20,484 nt of DNA from Gammaproteobacteria bacterium (GTDB taxonomy: Bacteria > Pseudomonadota > Gammaproteobacteria > Pseudomonadales > Oleiphilaceae). The stretch lies in contig RFIV01000071.1 in NCBI GenBank assembly GCA_003695085.1, positions 1 to 20,484 on the forward strand, read 5' to 3'. This document shows, piece by piece, positions 6,899-14,113 of the stretch. How positions within the stretch are numbered: position 1 is the first letter of the stretch; the number at the start of each line of letters is the position of its first letter. The notes beneath the pieces are model-generated. The model was not told where the DNA came from. It did no database searches and was given only the letters and a program-made list of their open reading frames with translations. A program made the position numbers and the translations under genes.

Positions 6899-7978
6899 AT
6901 GTTGAAGAATGCACTGCTGGTAGATGACTCGAAAGTGGCCCGGTTTGCACTGAGCAAGCTGCTCGAGGGCGAGGACATGAACGTGAGCATGGCGGGTTCG
7001 GCGGAAGAAGCGCTTGATTACCTGCGCAAGAACGACTTGCCGGACGTCATATTCATGGACCACCTGATGCCCGGCATGAACGGTGTCGAAGCCACCAAGG
7101 CCATCAAGTCAAATCCGCTGACCTCCGGCATTCCGGTCATCATGTGCACCTCCAAGAAATCGCGTGAGTTCGAGGAGGCTGCCAAGCGATTCGGGATCTA
7201 CAGCATTCTGACCAAGCCGCCACATCCCGACGGCCTGACACAGATCCTCAACAGCCTGAAGGCCGATCTCAAGGCCGGGGCACTGGCCGAACAAACCGTT
7301 GACCTGAACGCGATGGACGCGCTCAGCAACGACTATGACGAGCCGGCACCTGAAACTCCATTGCCGGACGAAGCTCAGGCGGTGTCACTGAATGGCAAGG
7401 TCATCAGCCTGCCCACAGACATGATCGAGCAGGTTGCGCGAAGTTCGGTCAAGACAACCATCAACAATCGCATGCATGAGCTGCTGAGCGAGCTCTTCGA
7501 CGAGCAATATGCGCACCTCAAGCGGCTGTCCGATGAAACGCTGGCAAAACAGGAAGCCCTGACGCACCAGATTCGCGAGGAAGTAGCCGAAGCCATTCAG
7601 AGCAAGCTTGATGGCTTCCGGGAAGAGGTGGTCGCCGACATGACGCTGGCCATGACACAGCAGCTCGAAGAGTTCCGCGCATCGCTGGGAGAGCTCAGCG
7701 GCCAGGGCGTGGCGCTGCAGCAAAGCCAACTGGACGAGCTCAAGGATCACATGACTTCTGTTCAGTCCATCGACACCGAGTTCTGGCAAACACTGCAGGC
7801 GGAAGCCATCCAGCAGGCCCATGACATTTCCAGGGAAACGGCGGAAGATATCGCCCAGCGCACCATTGAGCTCTACCATGAGCAACAGCGCCAATCCAGC
7901 AGCAAGGTCTACGCCATGGCGCTGGCAGTCAGTATTGGTATTTTTGCGGCCGGCATCGCCTACATCGCCGGCCTGTAA
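6899..7978 (+). CDS. Response-regulator receiver protein with helical region and C-terminal membrane anchor
   Basis: Residues 1-122 are a CheY-like receiver domain with every key residue in place: Asp9 and Asp10 (acidic pocket), Asp54 (phosphorylation site in IFMDHLMPGMNG), Thr84 and Lys106 (ILTKP). No DNA-binding, enzymatic or other known output domain follows. After an acidic linker (about 123-170), residues 171-335 are strongly helical, probably coiled coil. The protein ends with one hydrophobic segment at 337-357 (YAMALAVSIGIFAAGIAYIA) and only two residues after it. This looks like a tail-anchored cytoplasmic response regulator. The start ATG has GAGAGG at 6884-6889 nine bases upstream. 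It follows the MORN gene by 54 bp. No histidine kinase lies nearby, so the phosphodonor is unknown. It faces the GGDEF-EAL gene 13 bp away. Confidence 0.88.
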   Translation: MLKNALLVDDSKVARFALSKLLEGEDMNVSMAGSAEEALDYLRKNDLPDVIFMDHLMPGMNGVEATKAIKSNPLTSGIPVIMCTSKKSREFEEAAKRFGIYSILTKPPHPDGLTQILNSLKADLKAGALAEQTVDLNAMDALSNDYDEPAPETPLPDEAQAVSLNGKVISLPTDMIEQVARSSVKTTINNRMHELLSELFDEQYAHLKRLSDETLAKQEALTHQIREEVAEAIQSKLDGFREEVVADMTLAMTQQLEEFRASLGELSGQGVALQQSQLDELKDHMTSVQSIDTEFWQTLQAEAIQQAHDISRETAEDIAQRTIELYHEQQRQSSSKVYAMALAVSIGIFAAGIAYIAGL

Positions 7979-7985
7979 TCAACCC

Positions 7986-8013
7986 GCTGCCTCAACCTTG
8001 CCGGTGAGGCAGC
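7986..8013. terminator. Perfect hairpin at the receiver / GGDEF-EAL convergent junction
   Basis: GCTGCCTCA (7986-7994) and TGAGGCAGC (8005-8013) form a 9-bp perfect stem with a 10-base loop. The hairpin covers the last codons and stop of the minus-strand GGDEF-EAL gene and starts 8 bases after the stop of the receiver gene. It can fold in both transcripts. No T-run follows on either strand. Confidence 0.65.
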
Positions 8014-10934
8014 ACCCTGACCGGGCTGTTCACCTTCACCAGCAGTTCGGAAAGCGGCATGGGCCGACTGTGCAGGAAACCCTGATAGGCATCCACCTCG
8101 TAATTGCGCAATAACGCCAGCTGCCGTTCCGTTTCAACGCCTTCAGCCACAACCTTCATGCCAAGCTCCCGCGCCATGGCCACGATTGCCGCCACAATGG
8201 AGCGTCCGCTTTCTTCATCATCCAGTCTTTGTACAAATGATCTGTCGATCTTGAGCGTATCAATGGGAAAGCGATGCAGGTAGTTCAGCGAGCTGTAGCC
8301 GGTGCCAAAATCATCAATGGCCAGTGAGAATCCCATACGTCGCAGCTCATGCAACTGGCGAATGGTATCCTCAATATCATCCACCAGCATGCTTTCAGTC
8401 AGCTCCAGCTCGATCCACTCCGGCTGCAGGCCATGCGCCATCAGGAGATCACCCAGAATCAGGCGCAAAGACTGCGCGTGCCGAAACTGCTTGGCAGAAA
8501 GATTGATCGCCATGCTGATGGGTCGCCCGAGCGCCTTGACCAGCAGAGCCAGATCTTCGGTTGCCTGACGCAACACCCAACGCCCGATATCTTCGATCAG
8601 CCCGGTCTCCTCCGCCAGCGGAATGAATACTGCGGGCGATATGGGGCGCCCCTCCTCACCTATCCACCGAATCAGCGCCTCAATCCCTGTCACTTCGCCC
8701 GTTTGCAGGTCAACCTTGGGCTGGTAATACAGTCTGAATGACTTGTCCGCCAGTGCCTTGCGCAACTGACGCTCCATTTCAACCTGACTGAGCGCGCGGG
8801 CATTGATTTCCTCCGTGTAAAACTGAAAGTTGCCCCGTCCCTCTCCCTTCGCGTGATACATCGCCAGATCTGCATTGCGCAGCAGTTCATTGATATCCTC
8901 GCTGTCATCCGGGTACAACGTGATTCCCACGCTGGTTGATATCTGAATCTGATACCCCCCGAGCTGAAGCGGACGATGCACCTGCTCCAGAATCTCCTCG
9001 GCAATCAGCACCACTTCCGACAGATCCAGCACCTTGCTGATCACCACGGTGAACTCATCCCCCCCAAGGCGCGCCACGGTATCGGCCTTGCCCACCACCG
9101 AGGCAAGCCGGTTCGCCATGACCTTGAGCAACTCATCACCAATGGTGTGCCCCATGGTGTCATTGATATGCTTGAACTTGTCCAGATCAAGGAACAGTAC
9201 AGCCACTGAGTGCCCATCCTGGCGGGCCGTCTCGAGGCTCTGGCGCATGCGATCGTGCAGCAGACGACGATTGGGTAATCCGGTCAGCGGGTCATAAAAT
9301 GCCAGTTCTTCAATCAGCTCCTGTGCTTTTCGCAGGTCCGTGTAGTCCTCCGAAGACGACACAAAGTGACTGACCTGCCCATCGTCGCCACGAATGGGCG
9401 TAATGGTATCCATGGACCAGTAATGCTGCCCGTCCTTCTTGCAGTATCTGAATTCACCTTTCCAGCCGCGCCCCTGCCGCAGATCCGAAAGCATGGCGCG
9501 GTATTTTCGCGCTTCCTGTTCGTTGGCGCAGAGAAAGGTCGGCAGGCGCCCACACACCTCATCCTGCGTATAGCCCGTCAGCTGCTCAAAGCGCGCATTC
9601 ACCCACTGAATCAGCCCATCGGTCCCCAGAATCATCACCGCATCGGCGCTTTGCTCCACAGCCTGAGAAAGCTTTTCAAGCTCCTGCCTGGCACGGCGAT
9701 TTTCCTGCTCCAGGGCCATATGATGCAGGGCAAACCCCAGGTCTTCGCCCAGGTTGGTCAAAAGACCCTCCATCTCACGATCAAAGCCATGCTCCTGACC
9801 GCTGTAGAGCGTCACAACCCATACAGTTTCCGGCCCCCGGACGGGAATGGCTGCAACGCTGCGAACACCCGCCGCCAGCGCACCCTTGCGCCAGGCCCTG
9901 AAACGCTCATCCCTGGCCACAGAGTTCACGACCACAACCTGCCCTGTACGCAACGCGGCTGCCACGGGCCCGGACCCGGTTTGCGGATCATCCATGTCTA
10001 TGGTCACTTGGTGAATATAGTCAAGCGCCTGCCCGGCCATATGCTCCGGCTTGACCCGACCATGTAACAATCTTCCTGCCCAGGCGGCCATGAATTCGCC
10101 TTCGTCCACGGCAATCCGGCAGACCCGTGACATCAGCACGTCGGCATCATCTTCACGTGTCACCGCCCGGTTCACCGATGACAACAGCCGATAGACACGA
10201 TTCAGACGACGAATCTGCTCACGCGCCCGAAGTTTGCGCGTCACGTCCCGGCCGACCACCAGCACATACGGCCGACCGTTGTATTCAACGGCATTGGCCA
10301 CCAGTTCGCTTTGCAACGTCCTGCCGTCTCGCCGGATTGCGGTGGTGCACAGATGTTGCCGTTGATGCACCGCCGCGAGAATAAATTCCTTGAGTTCCCT
10401 GAAGTTCTCACCCGGGTGGATAACGTCAAGCGACATGCCGATCATCTCCTGGCGGTCGTAACCCAATGCACGGGAACCTGCCGGATTCACGTCGACATAG
10501 CGGAGGGATTTGGGGTCGACCAGATAAATGCCCTCGAAGGCCGAGTCGGTCACCCTCGCCAGGACGGCTTCCTGCTGCGCCAGGATCGTTTCCAGTGACT
10601 CGTGACGGTGCAATACATCCTGCATTTCGCGCCAGAAAGCGCCCAATACAAGCAGCCCGCAGACAAGGTATACCACTGGTTGCCAGAGGCCAGATCCCAA
10701 CAAACGAGCAGCCTCCATGGCTGCTGGCGCGTCCATGATTGCAGTGATCAGATGGGCCACTGCGCCTCCGGCAGGGGCCAACGCCATCAGAGCCAGAGTC
10801 GAAAAAATCAGGCGACTGCCCCGTCGCCCACGGCTTCGCCAGGCCCGCACGACAGCCAGCCCGGCAATCGTTCCCCAGACCAGCAAAACCGCCGAGTAGA
10901 CCATGATGAGTGCGCTACTGCTCAACCCCGTCAC
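7992..10934 (-). CDS. Membrane PAS-GAF-PAS-GGDEF-EAL protein (c-di-GMP synthesis/breakdown)
   Basis: This 980-residue protein probably makes and/or degrades c-di-GMP. It has three predicted membrane helices (about 8-30, 42-66 and 84-102), PAS1 (about 121-235), a GAF-like domain (about 248-408), PAS2 with PAC (about 420-540), GGDEF (about 541-705) and EAL (about 718-965). The cyclase signature GGDEF is intact at 624-628. The inhibitory I-site that normally reads RxxD reads GKAD (615-618), so product inhibition is probably lost. The EAL residues are all present: E752-A-L, Asn811, ELTES (844-848), DDFGTG (874-879), Lys895, EGVE (931-934) and Gln951. The start is GTG at 10932-10934. The TTG at 10923-10925 is an alternative, with GGAG eight bases upstream. 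The input signal is unknown. It is convergent with the receiver gene. Confidence 0.93.
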   Translation of the reverse strand: MTGLSSSALIMVYSAVLLVWGTIAGLAVVRAWRSRGRRGSRLIFSTLALMALAPAGGAVAHLITAIMDAPAAMEAARLLGSGLWQPVVYLVCGLLVLGAFWREMQDVLHRHESLETILAQQEAVLARVTDSAFEGIYLVDPKSLRYVDVNPAGSRALGYDRQEMIGMSLDVIHPGENFRELKEFILAAVHQRQHLCTTAIRRDGRTLQSELVANAVEYNGRPYVLVVGRDVTRKLRAREQIRRLNRVYRLLSSVNRAVTREDDADVLMSRVCRIAVDEGEFMAAWAGRLLHGRVKPEHMAGQALDYIHQVTIDMDDPQTGSGPVAAALRTGQVVVVNSVARDERFRAWRKGALAAGVRSVAAIPVRGPETVWVVTLYSGQEHGFDREMEGLLTNLGEDLGFALHHMALEQENRRARQELEKLSQAVEQSADAVMILGTDGLIQWVNARFEQLTGYTQDEVCGRLPTFLCANEQEARKYRAMLSDLRQGRGWKGEFRYCKKDGQHYWSMDTITPIRGDDGQVSHFVSSSEDYTDLRKAQELIEELAFYDPLTGLPNRRLLHDRMRQSLETARQDGHSVAVLFLDLDKFKHINDTMGHTIGDELLKVMANRLASVVGKADTVARLGGDEFTVVISKVLDLSEVVLIAEEILEQVHRPLQLGGYQIQISTSVGITLYPDDSEDINELLRNADLAMYHAKGEGRGNFQFYTEEINARALSQVEMERQLRKALADKSFRLYYQPKVDLQTGEVTGIEALIRWIGEEGRPISPAVFIPLAEETGLIEDIGRWVLRQATEDLALLVKALGRPISMAINLSAKQFRHAQSLRLILGDLLMAHGLQPEWIELELTESMLVDDIEDTIRQLHELRRMGFSLAIDDFGTGYSSLNYLHRFPIDTLKIDRSFVQRLDDEESGRSIVAAIVAMARELGMKVVAEGVETERQLALLRNYEVDAYQGFLHSRPMPLSELLVKVNSPVRVLPHRQG

Positions 10935-11053
10935 TCCGCATACGTAAAATCACCTACCTCTTGTACCGGAAGTCTGCCTGTAAATCTAGTTCAGGTATCT
11001 GCCGGCTGCCACCTTTTACCCGGTTTTGCATTCCTTGTTCTGCGCTTCTCCGC

Positions 11054-11059
11054 TAGAAT
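11054..11059 (+). promoter_or_regulatory. Putative -10 box of the PTPS-like gene
   Basis: TAGAAT matches the sigma-70 -10 consensus at five of six bases and lies 31 bases before the start codon. The hexamer 17 bases upstream (TTCCTT, 11031-11036) is a poor -35. The rest of the 156-bp gap between the two divergent starts (10935-11090) shows nothing else I can name. Confidence 0.35.
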
Positions 11060-11090
11060 GCCGGTTTCAGCAAGCCATTAGACGGAAACC

Positions 11091-11963
11091 ATGAACCGGC
11101 TGTTTGTTCGTCACCTGACCAATCTCGACTTTACCTATCTGCATGCCGATCGCGGGCTGGTGGGGGAAACCTGGATCGTGGATCTGGAGCTGGCAGGCGA
11201 GCTGGATCATCAGGGCATGGTGTTTGACTTCGGGCTGATCAAGCGCCACATCCGGGACGCTGTTGAGTCCACGCTGGATCATCGTCTGGTCATACCGGAG
11301 GACCTGCCCGGGCTGGAATGGACTACCCGGGATCACTACATCAGCGTCAGCGCCGCACCGGAAGGCAAACTGCTTGCGCGGCTGACCGTGCCCGAGGCCG
11401 CTGCGGTGATGGTGCCGGGGGAAAGCGTGGATCCGGACGCTATATCCGACTGGATCGCGAGCCAGATTACGCACGTCCTGCCCGACAATGCCCGTGAAAT
11501 CCGGTTGCGCCTGTACCCCGAATTCATTCAGGGCGCCAGCTATCACTACACACACGGCCTCAAGAAACATCGGGGACCGTGTCAGCGCATCGCACATGGG
11601 CACCGCTCCCGCATAGAGATCGAGGTCAATGGCCAGCGCAGCCAGCATCTGGAGTACCAGTGGGCGCGTCGCTGGCGCGACATCTATCTGGTCAGCCGCG
11701 AAGACATTCACGCCGAAACCGAGATCAACGGAGTGCGCTGCCTGGATATCCGTTACGATGCCCAGGAAGGGGCTTATCGCCTTCTGCTCCCTGCTCAGCG
11801 CGCTTACATACTCGACTCGGACACCACCGTGGAACACATTGCCGATCACATCGCCAATGCACTTGCAGGCCAGCACCCGGACAGCCATATCCGGGTCAGG
11901 GCGTTTGAAGGCATCAACAAGGGTGCCATCGCCGAACGGGGTTCAGCGCGCATCACCCCTTAA
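11091..11963 (+). CDS. Tandem QueD/6-pyruvoyl-tetrahydropterin-synthase-like protein
   Basis: The 290-residue protein looks like two T-fold (PTPS/QueD) domains in a row, so it is probably annotated as a 6-carboxytetrahydropterin synthase homologue. The first half (about 1-150) has the family segments GMVFDFGLIKR and TLDHRLVIP, but lacks the zinc-binding HGH: VGETW stands where it should be. The second half (about 150-285) has a zinc-site-like THGLKKH...CQRIAHGHRSRIEI and the later TTVEHIADHIANAL and VRAFEG, which resemble the PTAEN and E-containing motifs of QueD. It lacks the DFG/LDH part. Active-site elements are thus split between the halves. The substrate is unknown. The start is ATG with a weak GGA upstream. 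Its last 21 bases overlap the convergent transporter gene. Confidence 0.8.
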   Translation: MNRLFVRHLTNLDFTYLHADRGLVGETWIVDLELAGELDHQGMVFDFGLIKRHIRDAVESTLDHRLVIPEDLPGLEWTTRDHYISVSAAPEGKLLARLTVPEAAAVMVPGESVDPDAISDWIASQITHVLPDNAREIRLRLYPEFIQGASYHYTHGLKKHRGPCQRIAHGHRSRIEIEVNGQRSQHLEYQWARRWRDIYLVSREDIHAETEINGVRCLDIRYDAQEGAYRLLLPAQRAYILDSDTTVEHIADHIANALAGQHPDSHIRVRAFEGINKGAIAERGSARITP

Positions 11964-13808
11964 CGCTGCGACGCGCTGGCGCAGTGCACCCGCGGCAGAC
12001 GTGGGGGGCATGGGTTCACCGATTTTCAGCAGCACGTGCGACCAGAAACGTCTGGGCCGCTTGGTCAGAGCGTGCCCGTCCTTGTGTGAAAAGAACGACC
12101 CCCAGAGACCACAAAGTGCAACCGGAATGACCGGCACCGGATCTCGCGCAAGGATGCGTTCCACACCCGGCCGGAAAACGCCGATCTCGCCATCCGTTGT
12201 CAGGCGGCCTTCCGGAAAAATGCACACCAGCTCACCATCTGACAGCGCCTTGTGTATCGCTTCGAAAGCCGCGTGATAAACGTCCGGGTTGCGCTTTTCG
12301 GAACAGATGGGAATCGCCTTCACCAGCCGGAAAAACACATTCAGAACCGGGGCACGATAGATATCCCAGTCCATTACAAAGCGAATGGGCCGGGTGATGC
12401 TCCCCCCGATTATGAGCGCATCCATGTAGCTGACATGATTGCATACCAGCAAAGCCGCCCCGGTTTGCGGTACATTCTCCATCCCCTCGTGACGCACACG
12501 GTAAAGGGTATGCCCCACCAGCCAGACCCAGAACCGCGCAACAAACTCGGGCACCTGCCAGAAAATATAGACGGCGACCACCGCGTTCATGAGGGCCAGA
12601 ACCAGAAAGTACTGAGGCAAGGACAGCTCAAGGCCGCTCAGAACCAGAATCGCGAACAGTGCGCTGGCCACCATGAACAATGCATTCAACACATTGTTCA
12701 ACCCGATGATGCGTGCCCGCTCCCGAGGTTCGGCGCGATGCTGAACAAGTGCATACAGCGGCACGATGTACAGTCCGCCAAAGACGCCGATCAACGCCAG
12801 ATCCAGCCAGACAGCACCGGCCTCGCCGGACACCCAGAGCTGCCCCGCAGTCTGTAACGCGTGCGGGACCTGATCCGGTGTCGCCCAGAACAGGTGTCCA
12901 CCTGCGAGCGTCAGGCCCAGGGCTCCGATGGGCACCAGCGCCAGCTCGATGCCGCCTCGTGACAAGACACTGGCCAAGGCACTTCCCAACCCGATACCTA
13001 TGGAGAACAGCGTCAGCATCAAGGTGGCGACGGTCGGGTCGCCTCCCAGGTAGTCCCGGGTATAAAGGTTGAACTGAGTCAGATAGCTGGCCCCCAAAAA
13101 CCAGAACCAGCTGATGGCCAGGATGCTGTTCAGGATAGCGGGTTGGCGACGCGCATCATCGAGCAGTGAGCGAAAACCGGCAAACGGATGCCACGAAAGC
13201 TCAAGATCGGGCGCATTGGGGGGTGCAGAGGGAATACTCCGGCTGAAACCGTACCCTAGGACCGCCACAACGACCACAGCCACACTGATGACCCAAAGCC
13301 CGTCTTGCATCCCGTACAGAATGCCGGCAGACATCGTACCCAGCAAGATGGCCAGAAACGTGCCGGCTTCCACCCATGCGTTACCGGCCACCAGCTCGTC
13401 CACGTGCAAATGCTGTGGCAGTATTGCGTACTTCACGGGACCGAATAACGCCGACTGAGCCCCCATCAGGCATAGCAATGCCATCAGCGCCGGAACCGAT
13501 CCGCTGACCAGCGCCCACCCGCCGAACAGCATGATGGCCACTTCAGCCATCTTGATCGCCCTGATCAGCCCGGACTTCTCGTATTTGTCGGCCAATCTTC
13601 CGCCCGTCATGGAGAGCAGAAAAAAGGGAAGAATGAACAGGCCGGCGGCAATATTGAGCATGAGCGCCTGCCCCTCGGCCAGCCGGTAGGTGACCAACAG
13701 CAGAATTGCCTGCTTGAAGAGATTGTCGTTGAAAGCGCCACAAGCCTGTGTGGCGAAGAACGGGCCAAAGCGACGTTTGCTCAGAAGCGTCAGTGCCGAC
13801 GCAGCCAT
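11943..13808 (-). CDS. MFS transporter (LplT-like) fused to a PlsC-type acyltransferase
   Basis: The 621-residue protein joins a major-facilitator module of about 12 helices (residues 1-425) to a lysophospholipid/glycerol-phosphate acyltransferase domain (about 440-610). The transporter part has FFATQACGAFNDNLFKQA, typical of LplT, and the motif-A-like GGRLADKYEK. The acyltransferase part has NHVSYMD (HX4D: His458, Asp463), FPEGR (531-535) and VIPVAL. By analogy with E. coli LplT plus Aas it may flip lysophospholipids inward and re-acylate them at the inner membrane, but the AMP-ligase domain of Aas is absent, so acyl-ACP or acyl-CoA would be needed. The start is ATG at 13806-13808 (AAGGAG at 13815-13820, 6-base gap). 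ATGs at 13809-13811 and 13821-13823 are alternatives. It lies 69 bp downstream of tRNA-Glu on the same strand. Confidence 0.9.
   Translation of the reverse strand: MAASALTLLSKRRFGPFFATQACGAFNDNLFKQAILLLVTYRLAEGQALMLNIAAGLFILPFFLLSMTGGRLADKYEKSGLIRAIKMAEVAIMLFGGWALVSGSVPALMALLCLMGAQSALFGPVKYAILPQHLHVDELVAGNAWVEAGTFLAILLGTMSAGILYGMQDGLWVISVAVVVVAVLGYGFSRSIPSAPPNAPDLELSWHPFAGFRSLLDDARRQPAILNSILAISWFWFLGASYLTQFNLYTRDYLGGDPTVATLMLTLFSIGIGLGSALASVLSRGGIELALVPIGALGLTLAGGHLFWATPDQVPHALQTAGQLWVSGEAGAVWLDLALIGVFGGLYIVPLYALVQHRAEPRERARIIGLNNVLNALFMVASALFAILVLSGLELSLPQYFLVLALMNAVVAVYIFWQVPEFVARFWVWLVGHTLYRVRHEGMENVPQTGAALLVCNHVSYMDALIIGGSITRPIRFVMDWDIYRAPVLNVFFRLVKAIPICSEKRNPDVYHAAFEAIHKALSDGELVCIFPEGRLTTDGEIGVFRPGVERILARDPVPVIPVALCGLWGSFFSHKDGHALTKRPRRFWSHVLLKIGEPMPPTSAAGALRQRVAALRGDAR
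11944..11978. terminator. Inverted repeat at the PTPS-like / MFS overlap
   Basis: CAGCGCG (11944-11950) and CGCGCTG (11972-11978) are exact reverse complements separated by 21 bases. The pair spans the 21-bp overlap in which both coding sequences end. A bidirectional 3'-end hairpin is possible, but the long loop makes this less certain than the other junctions. Confidence 0.35.
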
Positions 13809-13877
13809 CATCCACTCCTTCATCCTTGTTCCGGAGCGAAGACTAACCGTGAGCAACAGAAAGATGCAAGAAAAAAA

Positions 13878-13953
13878 TGGCGTCCCCTAGGGGAGTCGAA
13901 CCCCTGTTACCGCCGTGAAAGGGCGGTGTCCTGGGCCTCTAGACGAAGGGGAC
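13878..13953 (-). tRNA. tRNA-Glu (anticodon UUC)
   Basis: A 76-nt cloverleaf is readable on the minus strand. The acceptor stem is GTCCCCT/AGGGGAC with discriminator G and an encoded CCA (13878-13880). The anticodon stem CCGCC/GGCGG encloses the loop CTTTCAC, giving anticodon TTC. The T arm AGGGG-TTCGACT-CCCCT is intact. As I recall the E. coli tRNA-Glu sequence, this differs only in the T loop. It reads the glutamate codons GAA and GAG. Seven T residues follow the CCA directly and may help end transcription. Confidence 0.97.
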
Positions 13954-13975
13954 GCAGGACTTGAAAACGGCGCGC

Positions 13976-14004
13976 ATGATAGCGGCCTTGTCAGTCCGTG
14001 TCAA
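13976..14004 (-). promoter_or_regulatory. Near-consensus sigma-70 promoter of tRNA-Glu
   Basis: On the minus strand a perfect -35 box TTGACA (13999-14004) is followed after exactly 17 bases by TATCAT (13976-13981), five of six bases of the -10 consensus. The predicted start is near 13969, about 16 bases before the mature tRNA. The bases just after the -10 are GCGCGCC, a GC-rich discriminator of the type linked to stringent (ppGpp/DksA) control of stable RNA promoters. Transcription may continue into the MFS gene. Confidence 0.85.
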
Positions 14005-14078
14005 ACCCTCCTTCATGGCTGTCCAAACCAGGCGGAAACCCGGCTGAAGGATGTTGTTTGCGTTTTACTCCTGTGAGC

Positions 14079-14084
14079 TATACT
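14079..14084 (+). promoter_or_regulatory. Putative -10 box of the EAL/HDOD gene
   Basis: TATACT matches five of six consensus bases and lies 29 bases before the ATG at 14114. It supports that start over an earlier in-frame ATG at 14051, which would be upstream of the predicted transcript. No good -35 box is seen; TTGTTT (14054-14059) is 19 bases away. Confidence 0.4.
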
Positions 14085-14113
14085 TCCCTGAACAGAACGG
14101 ACACCGGACGCCC

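Noticed and set aside
13878..13953. tRNA-Glu as an integration site for a mobile element
   Set aside because: There is no integrase, no direct repeat of the tRNA 3' end and no foreign-looking genes nearby in the window.
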